Shown in pieces: positions 41,245 to 51,846 of a stretch of DNA of 64,000 nucleotides (the first letter of the stretch is position 1; each line of letters opens with the position of its first letter). The notes under the pieces are model-generated. The model was not told where the DNA came from. It ran no database searches and was given only the letters and a program-made list of their open reading frames with translations. This DNA is from Psoroptes ovis (taxonomy: Eukaryota; Arthropoda; Arachnida; Sarcoptiformes; Psoroptidae), in NCBI GenBank assembly GCA_002943765.1, contig PQWQ01000005.1:1116001-1180000 (forward strand). Direction: 5' to 3'. A program made the position numbers and the translations under genes.

Positions 41245-41805
41245 ATTAATTTAGTTTAATGAATTCAATTATTTATTTATTCATTTCAAAGTTTTAAATA
41301 TGAAAAAAAGAAGATGATGATGAAATTATTTGTGTAAATTCTTATTATTTTTTTTTGTTTTTGTTTTTCAGGTTTGAATTATTATAATTTTTTTTTCAAA
41401 TGTGATAATTATCGAATTATAATCATTTGTTAAGATTATTATTATTATTATTTACAATAGAAATTGATTGATTGATTGTTGAAATAATGAATTTTTGAAT
41501 CACTGTTGCATTGTTTTTTTTTCTCAAATTGAATGTGTTTATGTGTGTGTGTTTATGGAATCGAAAATTTAAATTTTTTTTTTCTTCAAATTCATTATTA
41601 TAATTATTATTATTCCTATTCATCAATATATATGAGTGATTGAAAGATATTCGTATATGTGTTTGCATGTGTGTGTTGATAGGAATTTTAAAAAAAAACC
41701 AAACGTGAGGAATCATATATTTAAATGTTTTTTTTAAGGTTATTCATGAGTGAAATATTAATGATGATGATGATGATCATGATACAAAAAAATGTTTCAT
41801 TTTCA
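41245..41805. other. Convergent 3' UTR spacer
   Basis: A 561-bp AT-rich stretch between the 3' ends of MDP1 (plus) and MEP-1 (minus). It contains TTA/TTAT repeats and a TGTG-rich patch (41531-41554). No coding sequence or structured RNA was seen. Confidence 0.75.
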
Positions 41806-44800
41806 TCAATTACCATTTGTCGACATATCTAATGCTGCTTTTTTTCTTGGTGGCATCGATGTCGATGATGCTGCCGCTGATGATGATGATGATGAGGCTG
41901 AATTTGCCGTATCATTTTCAGCTTGTTGATTATTACGTTTTACTGAACCACTATGAACCATGTATACATGATTTTCGAATAAACGATATAAATTAAATGT
42001 TGCCGAACAAACTGTACATTTGTAGCTTAAATGCGCTGGTTTCAAATTTATTTTATGTGTCTGAAATAATCCGGAAAAAAATGATGAAAAAATCAATTAA
42101 AAATATTACTAACATTCTAATTCGAGAACATACCTGATTCATATGTGCAACTAATTTATTTGTAAAAACACGGCCACAAATTGTACAACGACCACTATCT
42201 TCATTACGATTCACCATTTCTTGCATGTTGGAAGTGACTAAACCATGTGAACCAAGTAAATGCCTTTCTAAACCTTGATCAGTGAAAAATCTCCACTGAC
42301 ATTTTTGACAATTTAATGGCGGCCTGCTGGCCAACATCCTTGGATGTATTCGAACCTATCAATTCAAGAAATTTGATGATTAATTTGAGAATAATGTTAT
42401 AAATATTATGCTAAAAATACTAACCTTGTGTATCCATTGCATATGAGTACGCAATTGATCTAAATCTTTAATATATCCATCACAAATTTCGCACATGACG
42501 AATGAATTTTTAGGATTGTTTGCCAGATTTGTCGCTGTTGTTGAACCAGCCGATAAATTATTAGGCTGCTGCTGCTGTTGATTATGATTTCTATTCGACA
42601 TAAGATTTGATCTACTATTTGATGATTGATTATGGCGACTTGATGAATGATGAGGCTGCTGCTGTTGCTGTTGCAAAACTGCAGACAATCCGGCAGCAGT
42701 CGCTGCTGCCGCTGCATTAGGTATAGCAATGTTCTGTAATTTGGCTAGCATCTGGGTTTTATTCAATAAGCTTAGTGTATTCGGGGGCAGACCTTGTAAT
42801 CCGGCAGCAGCAGCTGCTGCAGGATTCTGTAATAATTGTCCGACTGATGTATTTGCCAATATATTGTACAATTGAGGTGCAGCCAAGTTGCGGAAATTTA
42901 ATCCAGCCAATTGATTAAGATTGGCAATATTGGCAGCCAAATTCGATACATTATTAGTATTTGCGTTATTATTACTATTATTATGACGATTGGTTTTATT
43001 AGACGCATGAGCCATCACCGATGGTTGTTGTAATGTTTGTTGTTGCTGTTGTTGTTGTTGATGAGCATCAATCGATTGTGAAGATTGTTGGTAGTGATGT
43101 TGCTGTGATTGTTGGAGGTGTATCGGTTGTTGCTGTGGTTGCTGATTATGATGTTTTTTATTACGAGCAGGTGATGGACCCATTCGTGTCATTTGTTGTT
43201 GTTGTACGAGATTCATTTGTTGTTGTAAACCAGGCGGTAAACCAGCAATTTGAGGAACCTTTGTTTGCGGATTGAGCGCAGCAAAACGTAATGCTTGCAA
43301 TGTTGCTTCATAAATTTTAATATCTTCTTGTGTAATCGGTTTCGGAGTGATTGTTGGAAAATAATCATCTTTGTTGATCAATAATTTTTCCGGCAAGAAA
43401 AATTTCAAACATTTTGCAATATGTGTTGCAGCTTTTGATTTTACTCCCGATTCATATGGACATATTGGACATTCATATAATTGTGGTGGCAATTCAATCA
43501 AACATTTTCGTTCATGCATACATTGAACATGATCAATGATGATTTTGGTGTCTCTAGTCGAAAATTGACAATAATTGCACTTATATTCTTTACGCGATGT
43601 TTGATGTGGATATGCCATATGATTTTGCATGACTGATTGAAATTCGGTACGAAAATCGCAATGTTCACATTTTATTGTCTGATACATGTACGATGCATTT
43701 GCAGCGCGACAACTATTCAAATATTCTTGCTGTTTCTTTAATTCTTCCATCAAATCTTCGGCTTCACCTTCTTTACGTATTTGTTTTTTGACCTTATTGA
43801 TGGCATCTTTATGGTACCATTGTTTAACACGACTTAGACCAATGCCGATTAAAAATTTTCCAACTGAACTGGAATAAAAATCAGAAATTGTTAACATATT
43901 TTTTGTATTTGATTGTTGTTGTGATGATTGAGGTGGTGGCGGTGCTGGTTTTTGATTTTCAGCATTCTCTGGCTGTTTCAACTTTGGTTGAAATTTATTC
44001 GAACGTTTTACTATTAACGGAACTACTTGTGATGGACAATCCAATATCGAATAATCTTTATCGATATCAATATCACTACGTGATTTTTTGTTGATAGCAA
44101 TACATTCACCTAATTTGAATACATCATGAAAATATTTCGGGAAACCAATCAATTCATCTGATAATTTTGGTATGAAATCTTCGATAGACGATGATAATTT
44201 ATTATCATTGTTTTGTTTCATAGTTTCTTGTTTATCTTGTTCTTGTTTGATTTGTTGCTTATTCAATTGTTGCTGTTGTTGTTGCTCACGATTTTTTGTT
44301 TTTGATTTATTATTTGTCGATAAATCTTGTACTTCATTTACATTAAGATCATGGTTGTTATTACCATTTTGGGCATCATTCTCATCATCATCTTCTTCAT
44401 CATTATCGTCTTCATTGTCATCATCGATATCTTCTCCATCATCTTCATCATCGATTAAAATTTCTTGAGTAATTTTAGAATTATCATTATTCATTGAATT
44501 TGATGACAATGTTTTGTTTGGTTGTTTGGGTTCCTGTTGATTTAAAGCTTGAATATCATTCTCATTCTCATTGTCGTCATCATCATCATCATCGTTTGCG
44601 TTATTTACACCATCATCATCACTAATCATTATTTCATCATTGGTATTCATTTTAGATGATTCTTCTTGAGAATTCTCATCGATAATTTCTTCATCAATAT
44701 TTTGATCATCATCTTCATCATCATTCATCATTGATGAATCACCATTAATTGAATTAATCATTTCATTATCTTGTGAATTTGCCGTAACATTATCATCATT

Positions 44801-45376
44801 AAAAGCTTTGGAATTCGATTCATCATCATCATCATCTTCTTTATTATTATCACCATTTACAATCATTTGAACATCTTTACTGTCTTCATCTAAATCATTC
44901 AAAGATTGATCGTCATTCTCGTCTTGATCATTTTGACAATTTTGATTTTCATCATCATCATCATCATCCTCTTCTAGTAAGAAATGAAAATTGATTGAAA
45001 TTTAATCAATTTAAATTAAAACAATGAAAAACATACCATCATTTGATAATTCAATCAATTCAACATCATTATTTTGATTTTGCTGCTGATGTTCTCGTTC
45101 ATTGTCTTCATCAGCATCATCATTATTTAGACCATCATCATCATATTCTTCATTGATGACTGAATCTGTCAATTTTTCATCATCATTCACTTGTGATTGT
45201 TCTTCATCGATACCATCACCATCTTCTTCACAATCATCATTCATAATATGATCATTCATTTGTTCATCATTTTGTTCTTGTTGTTGACAATCATTCGATG
45301 ATTTCATCGATTCTTTCGTTGTTGTAGCAGCTGTGGCCGGTGATGTTGTCGTTGTTGTATCATTATCTTCAGCCAT
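41806..45376 (-). CDS. MEP-1-like zinc finger protein
   Basis: Homologue of MEP-1, a C2H2 zinc finger nuclear protein that works with the Mi-2 chromatin remodeller (the dMec complex in Drosophila) in repressing transcription. Four coding exons (45376-45037, 44973-42425, 42355-42134, 42060-41806) with introns of 63-73 bp give 1,121 residues. The first 250 residues are very acidic (Asp/Glu/Asn-rich). A finger group near 550-630 includes CEHCDFRTEF, CNYCQFSTRD and CPICPYESG. A Gln/Ala-rich middle follows. The diagnostic C-terminal fingers run across exons 2-4: CEICDGYIKDLDQLRTHM, CQKCQWRFFTDQGLERHL, CTICGRVFTNKLVAHM and CTVCSATFNLYRLFENHV. Exon joins restore the family's HKV-IHP and PPLNCQ segments. 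A non-coding leader exon probably lies at 48126-48224. Identity rests on the C-terminal fingers; complex membership is from the family. Confidence 0.93.
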
Positions 45377-45453
45377 TTTCTTCTTTCAAAATCTTTGGAT
45401 ATTTTGAAGTGTGTAAATTTAAAAAGTCAAGAATTTTGAATAGAATTGGAAAT
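45377..45453 (-). other. MEP-1 5' UTR (part of first coding exon)
   Basis: A strong minus-strand acceptor (tattttgtttcag) ends at 45454, so this exon likely starts at 45453 and carries 77 bp of leader before the ATG at 45376. Confidence 0.55.
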
Positions 45454-46850
45454 CTGAAACAAAATAGATAAAAAGAGGTTAGAAATGTGAGAAAAATAGC
45501 AAATAAATTCAAAGATTAATAAAACATTTAACACGCCGAACGATTTCAAAACTGATCGAATCTTGATTAAAATTCTATCGAATCAATGATCAATTGAAAA
45601 TACCTGGTAAATCACATTCAAATGACCAAGAGGTAAGGGGTTTCGAAGAATTTGCTCCAAAATATGGTGCAATTTAAGGTTGATTATGAATAATTCACTT
45701 CTTATCATTTACAAATATTAAATTGATTATCGACATCGTCATCGTATACACACACACACTCACATAATGCAAACACACCTACCGAAAAAAAAAAATTTGT
45801 ATTCCTTCTCCGTAATTTTTTTTTTTTTTTTTTTTAGTACTCCTCCTCACCTATCTTTTGCTCTTTTGTGCTCTCACTCACACTTACATCCTCTTTTTTT
45901 GACATTTTCATCCTCCTCCTTTTTACTCATATCATTCATTTTTTTTTGATCTCTAATTTTCTGAAATCGCAATCATTATTATTATTATTATTACTTCACT
46001 GTCCTCCTCCTCTTCACCCTCATCTTGTTCATACTCTTTTTTTAAACTAACGATCTTCATCATCATCATCATCATCTTCTCCCTCCTCCTCCTTCGTTTG
46101 GAGATTTGAGCAAAAATAATAACAAAACGAATATGAGAAAAAATCTTTTGAAATTTTACCAATAAACAAACAATACATACATAATTATGATATATGAACA
46201 AATAGGACGCTAATAGGATTTACGTACGTATCGCCGTTTTGTTTGAGTCACAAAAAAAATTGTCATTTTTTCATTCGATCAATGGACATTTTCAATTTTC
46301 ATTGTTGCAAAAATAAATGAGATTCACTTGAAAGGCACTTGAGAACTTGTAAAGCGTTCAAAAATATGAAAAAAAACACAAAGAATCATAAATCAAAAAT
46401 TTCAAAAAAACTTTTTCAGAATTCTGATTGCAAGAACCAATTCTGATGATTGAAGACAATCAATTTTTAAAATGCGTTTCACAAACGAATTCTGGATTGA
46501 TATAAATAGAAATCACTACATGAAAAAAAATGTTTGAAAATCACTTGGAAATGAATCGATTTCGGGTAAAAACTTTCGGTATTTTCGTCGTTTTAAATTC
46601 TTATTCTTGAGCAAATAACGTAAATACCAACGAGGACAAAGAAAACAATTAATATTTTCTGTAATGGTTGATAATGTTGAGCAATTGATTTTCATTCAAT
46701 TTTGAAAACAAATTTAGACTTTTTTTCACCACCATTCGAAAAAAAAGGGAAAAATAAATTCTCATTCGTTCTATCCCATTTCTTTGAAAAAAAAAAAAAA
46801 AAAAACAAACACCATAATATAATAACTATTCTTTGGAACACAAAGATGAT

Positions 46851-46865
46851 ACACACACACACACA
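46851..46865. repeat. (AC)n microsatellite
   Basis: Seven AC units, continued by interrupted ACA repeats to about 46878. Confidence 0.85.
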
Positions 46866-47578
46866 AACATACACACATATATTGTATACATACAAGTATA
46901 TAATCAATATATGTTCATTCATATATTGAAAATACGTACATATTATTTATCACTGACTGCTAATTGTTAAATGTTATGAGATATATTATAATAATCGAAG
47001 TATAAACTATAAAAACGAATCGAATAAAAATTAAAAGAAAAAAGAGTAAAATCTCGAAAATAATTTTTTTTTTGTAGATAACAAAAAATATTACGCATGC
47101 TCCATCACCATTAACACCGTCATCAACATCAACATCATGGTCAACATCGACATCATCATCATCATCATTGCCATCATTCATTTATATCCATCTATTTACA
47201 ATTCATTTGAAAAATTCGATTCCTTTCCCTTCATCCATTCATCCATCCATCCTTCTATCCAACCAATAAACATCAACAACAACAACAACGCCACCACCGC
47301 CACCTTTCAATCAAAATTCAATCTTTCAACCGAAATTATAATCAAAATAAAACTAAATCAACCAAACACCATCATACAGACACAGATACACAAACACACA
47401 CACACGCATACTGAAACGGCGGTCGATTGCATTCATTTATATTTGTTATTCATTTTTCTTTTGCCAACTTATAAACACACACACACACAAACACAAGCGA
47501 CAGCACCAAGTGAGCTCACACAAGTTGGCCATCATCATTATTGTACTTTACCAAAAAAAAACTCACATACACAAATTC

Positions 47579-47592
47579 GGCCGCCATATTGG
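47579..47592 (-). promoter_or_regulatory. YY1/Pho-like site
   Basis: On the minus strand this reads CCAATATGGCGGCC, which contains a match to the YY1/Pleiohomeotic consensus AANATGGCGGC, in an otherwise GC-poor stretch. It lies in the probable first intron or alternative promoter of MEP-1. Such sites are typical near transcription starts; binding is inference. Confidence 0.4.
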
Positions 47593-48125
47593 TTTTTTAT
47601 TTATTTTTTTTTCACTATTTTCAATAGATTTATTTATAAATTGTCAAATACGATAATCGAAAGACTTTCTTGGATGGACAATCGTTTTAAATTTCAACAA
47701 ATTTTTTATAATGGAATTTCTAAGATTTTATGAATGAATCTTGATCAAATTTCAAAAAATTCAAATCTCAATGGATTCAAAGCGATCAAGATTACAAGAT
47801 TATTAAGCTTTAATTTGGAGCGATGAATGGGACATAGGTTCCTAAGCTAATATCATTAATTACAATCTAATCTAATTAAAAAATAAAGGGAATTTAATTT
47901 AAATAAACAAAAAATAAAAACTTGTGAATGGAAAAATTTACGCGCGTAAAATTTTCATTCAGAAAAATAAACATTTTCAAAACAAAGCACACACATATAC
48001 ACATGCTTTCATATTAAAACAATAAAAACACATGTTTTATCACTTGAAAAATTATTTGAAATAGAATAAAAAAAAACACTTGAAATTTTAAAAATTTTGT
48101 AAAATAAACAAAAAACTCAACTTAC

Positions 48126-48224
48126 CTTTGGCGAGTAGCTTTGACCAATTATGCCAAGAGATTAATGCCAAATCTGTGAAACGCTATGGAAACTTGAACG
48201 AAAACCAGATTGAGCTGGATTTTA
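48126..48224 (-). other. Probable non-coding leader exon of MEP-1
   Basis: A 99-bp minus-strand interval preceded by a strong acceptor (tttttcctcccccatcag) and followed by a strong donor (CCAAAG then GTAAG), and GC-richer than its surroundings. All three minus-strand frames contain a stop, so it is not coding. It points toward MEP-1, whose first coding exon has a strong acceptor at 45454, making it a likely 5' UTR exon. A separate non-coding RNA is possible. Confidence 0.45.
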
Positions 48225-50243
48225 CTGATGGGGGAGGAAAAACTTTGATCACACTTTAACACTAAACATGAGGAAAATAATTTTAGAGTTCGAATAGTTA
48301 ATCACTGGAGAAGATTGTTGATTTTGATTAGGAAAAATCTTGAAATATTTTGAATCAAAATTTTAAGACAAAGAAAAACGTGCTCAGGGACAAACAAACA
48401 AATACAAACTGATGGAAAATAAAAAAAAATTGAAACTGAAATTCGAATCCGCGAACACATAAAATTTCGACTATTTTGACCCTAATGGTTTTGATGGTGT
48501 TTTTTTAGATACGCGGATTATTTTTTTTGTCTTTATTTTTTCTAATTTTTCAGACTAAATAAACAAAGATAAAGACAAATGTAAAAGGTTAAATCCGAGC
48601 TTAATCTGCGTTTGATAAGCTTTTGTGGGTCATGAAGAAAGATTTCTATCCATGAGATGTTGATACAGATTAACAAAGAGGGATCGCAAGGCTTAGAAGT
48701 TTAAGAATCGCTTGGGTAAAATAATTTGAAAATTTAAAGGTTTTACCCTTTTAAAACTATTTCGGTATTTAGATTATTTAATATAAATCAATTAAATTAA
48801 GGATAAAATCGGAAAATGTAAATATATTCACCTTTATCGACGATATTGGTAAATTAAAATTAATCTGAATCAATCGGAATTTCGATCGATTTATTCCAAA
48901 TTTCAAATCGATTTAAATCCAACCTGATTGAAACCTGATACCAAACTGAATTATGCTTAGAGATAATCGAAAAACTGGTGCCAAAAAGCGAAAATTCAAC
49001 GATTCAAGTCTTGAAATAAACACGAGATTTATGGTATTGAGTCTTGATGATTGAATTTGATGATTTGGTTTTGGGAATGCTCAACAAGATAATTAAGCAA
49101 ATGAATTGCATCGAAAATGGTGCGTTTTTGCCTGTTTAGCAATGCTGAAACCAATTGAATAATAATAATAATCATTAATCCTATTGGTGGACAAACAATT
49201 GGATGGAGCAAACACCATATGAACCACTACCACTTTTTGTTGCCGTTTTATTTTTATTTATTTATTTTTATTTTTATTTTTTTGATATTTAAATTTTACC
49301 TTCGACCACCTTTGTTAGTGTTGTTGTTGTTGTGATTGGAATTTTTTTGTTTTGTTTTTCCGATTTTGATCATTGACGATGGTGGCGTATTTGTTCATTT
49401 GTTCACTATTCAAAACGATAATCGCAGCGGTTCTCAAATGACTTTTTGTATCCTTGTCTCGCTGACCATTTGGCAGCCGAAGCAATTTTAAAGAAAAACT
49501 GCGAATTGTTTGAAGTTAAAGATGTCCAGTTTCTCACATAAATCGAATATGGCCGTGTTCCAGCCGGGGATTGACCGAATTCAAGCTCATGAGCTCAAAA
49601 TTTCCAATGATTGTTCGGTCGGTGGTCAAAGTTTCAACAATCTCGGTCTTTATCCGAGAGGTTTCCCGAGGAGGTTTTTTTCCATTCTTTGGACTGCTGC
49701 TGGCCCTCAAATTTATTTCAGTGTAAGTAATGGTGGTGGGACTTATTCGGTCCAATTGATACACGCCCAATGACACGAAAAATGGAGAAAAACTTTTTTT
49801 CTCGGAAAATTCAAATGCGCCTTCAAGCGATTTGTTCGAGAAATTAGATTTTCTTTTTGAAAGAAATTTAAAGATGAAAAATTGAAAATTTTTTCAAAAG
49901 AAAACAATGATTACTCAGATATTTGCAAAGGATATTTATATTTAGAAGATATTACGCAAACACACAAAAGTGTACACCTTGGCGCAGCCCATATATAGAA
50001 ATCGTTTCGAATGAATCTTAATGAAATCGATGAAATTGATTGAAAACGACCATTTTTGGTAATTTTTTTCGGAGATAATTTTCGGTGGAGGATAATTGGG
50101 AAAATTCGCTAGAATTTCAAAGGTCACAATCAGTACGAAGACAAGGCACAAGACTTTGGTTCAAATTGAAATTTCAAGATTCCAAACAACAAACACAAAT
50201 TAAAAACGATTAATTTAATTCTTTTTTAATCAAAGCCATTTTT
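48225..50243. other. Intergenic region upstream of MEP-1 and beyond the dynein light chain 3' end
   Basis: About 2 kb without a recognised gene. The part at 49410-49790 is clearly less AT-rich and has open frames of 80-87 codons on both strands (49510-49773 plus, 49534-49776 minus), without family resemblance. A donor-like AGT/GTAAGT on the plus strand sits near 49721. This may be a CpG-like promoter island or an untranslated exon. Confidence 0.5.
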
Positions 50244-50645
50244 TTATAATCCAACAATATACAAATTAACAATACAATAAAGATATTTATTTTCCCAACG
50301 TATATTAAAATAATGATCAGTCATTTGATTCCAATAACAACGTGATGTATTCGATATGCCGGCACCATTTTTTTGTACAATTGTTGTTGATACAATAAAT
50401 TTATTTAAATCATTCGTTGATAATGGTTGTGGTTGTTGGGATGGTACATTTTGCTGCTGTTGTTGATGTTTCTGTTGCTGATTTTGTATTAATCGTTGAA
50501 CAATTTGTTCACAAATTTGATCATTCCATTCGGCAACATTTGAATGTTTATATGGTTCATTTGATGATATTATTTGTTCGATTACATTTTTTACCAATGA
50601 ATTTATTTCATCATTATTCATCATTGTGACCATTGATTCGGGCAT
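50244..50645 (-). CDS. Tctex-type dynein light chain (DYNLT)
   Basis: Dynein light chain of the Tctex1 family, a dimeric subunit of cytoplasmic dynein that binds the intermediate chain and cargo. A single exon of 133 residues. Family segments: the N-terminal helix (NSLVKNVIEQII), AEWNDQICEQIVQRL, then the beta-strand core with FIVSTTIVQKNGAG, a Cys-Tyr-Trp (CYW) segment and RWENKYLYCIV. A Gln-rich insert (about residues 55-75) lengthens the linker relative to the 113-residue human DYNLT1. Two Met codons at 1 and 5 precede conserved sequence; the first is used. It is 220 bp downstream of the KIAA1143-like gene on the same strand, close enough to share regulatory sequence. Confidence 0.93.
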   Translation of the reverse strand: MPESMVTMMNNDEINSLVKNVIEQIISSNEPYKHSNVAEWNDQICEQIVQRLIQNQQQKHQQQQQNVPSQQPQPLSTNDLNKFIVSTTIVQKNGAGISNTSRCYWNQMTDHYFNIRWENKYLYCIVNLYIVGL

Positions 50646-50865
50646 TTTTTTATTTTCTCATCAGAAAGATTTATCAAAGGTAAGGTTAATTGCGTTTGAT
50701 CAATTATTTTTAATGAAATTGTCATCGAATAATTTTTGTGTTTACAAAAAAAAGTGCAATCAAATAATTTCATTCATACACGACAAGTTGCTCACGTTAG
50801 AAACAGTGCCAAATTTATACAATGAAATTTTTTAAATTTTAAATGCTAAATAATTATGGATGTTT

Positions 50866-51457
50866 TCAATCATCTTCATCGCTATCATCATCATCATCAA
50901 ACGATAATAAACTTGAATTTTTCACAGTTTTTAATTTAGACTTATTCGCCGCTTTTAAATCGGATAAATTTTTCTTCTGATTATTTTTCATGTTTGATGT
51001 TTGTTTGTCATTATCTTTGTTTGTATCAATTTTAATTGGTTTTTTGAATATTATTCGTTGTTCAGTGATTTCATTATCTTTTTCATATTCTTTCTCTATA
51101 AAAATAAACAAATGGAAACGGTCATTCAATGATTAATAACTCAAAACACATACCTTGCTTATTTTTCTCTTTAAACATTTCCAATTCTTTTTCGGTTACA
51201 TTTGATTTTTCATCCAGCACATACACTGGTTCTTCATCACGATAATCGAGATTTTTCCTATCTAATTCTTCTTTCTGGTCAGGTGAAAATACGAATTACA
51301 TTAAGAAATATTCATTAACAAAAAAACAATCATTTACCTTTGTATCAATGGTAACAATATCATCACCTCTTAAACCCATTTGATTTTTCATTTTTTTCAA
51401 AAATGAAGGTTCTTCTGGACGTGAAAATTCAATATTATTACGTTTACGTTGTGCCAT
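50866..51457 (-). CDS. KIAA1143-like conserved protein
   Basis: Three exons (51457-51338, 51274-51154, 51095-50866) with introns of 63 and 58 bp give 156 residues. The product resembles human KIAA1143, a small conserved protein of unknown function: an N-terminal FSRPEEPSFLKKMKNQMG, a middle ELEMFKEK helix, RIIFKKP, and a C-terminal KNSSLLSFDDDDDSDE tail. The rest is charged and probably disordered. The start at 51457 begins MAQRKRNN directly before the conserved block. The gene lies in the 390-bp-to-220-bp spaced minus-strand run QSOX, this gene, dynein light chain. The match is by motif order recalled from the human protein and is short, so it is good but not certain. Confidence 0.85.
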
Positions 51458-51536
51458 TATGTCTCAATTAATTTAAATTATGATCAAAATCCGATTGAAC
51501 CAAATTTCAAAAAATTAAAAACCAAAACAAAATGTC

Positions 51537-51590
51537 GTAGTGGCAGTACATACTAATTTTTAATTTTGTCCCTTTAAACCCTGCCACTAC
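51537..51590. promoter_or_regulatory. Paired inverted 10-mers upstream of the KIAA1143-like gene
   Basis: GTAGTGGCAG (51537-51546) and CTGCCACTAC (51581-51590) are exact inverted copies separated by 34 bp. They lie 80-133 bp before the start codon, in the short space after the QSOX poly(A) signal. The position suggests paired factor sites in a compact promoter; a hairpin is the alternative. Confidence 0.45.
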
Positions 51591-51663
51591 CACGAACATT
51601 GTTTATGAACGTGACAAAAATTTGAAATTTTTTTTTTTTTTTTGAAAAAAAATTCAACAAAAA

Positions 51664-51669
51664 TTTATT
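51664..51669 (-). terminator. Probable QSOX poly(A) signal
   Basis: AATAAA on the minus strand, 178 bp after the QSOX stop codon and before the promoter interval of the next gene. Confidence 0.45.
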
Positions 51670-51846
51670 AAATCACATTTTGCTTAATAATAATAGAGAA
51701 AATTGACAATAAAATTTGAGGAAAAAAAATCATGGTGAGTTCATCCCGACAAAGGAACCGACGATCGACAGATTTGTATTGATATCTGATATTTGATTCA
51801 TACACATCATAACGATAAGCATTCACCAAAATGGTACCGCAAAAAT

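Larger units (their letters stand above)
45454..48125. other. Probable MEP-1 leader intron
   Basis: A 2.7-kb stretch between the putative leader exon and the coding exon of MEP-1. It is low in complexity: a pyrimidine-rich plus strand at 45812-46095, poly(T) at 45819-45836, (AC)n at 46851-46865, and CA/CAT-rich runs at 47270-47500. A 198-codon plus-strand frame (47137-47733) is translated microsatellite. A YY1-like site lies at 47579-47592. Confidence 0.5.

Noticed and set aside
47137..47733. 198-codon plus-strand open frame
   Set aside because: His/Thr/Asn/Ile-rich translation of CA and CAT microsatellites inside the probable MEP-1 leader intron.
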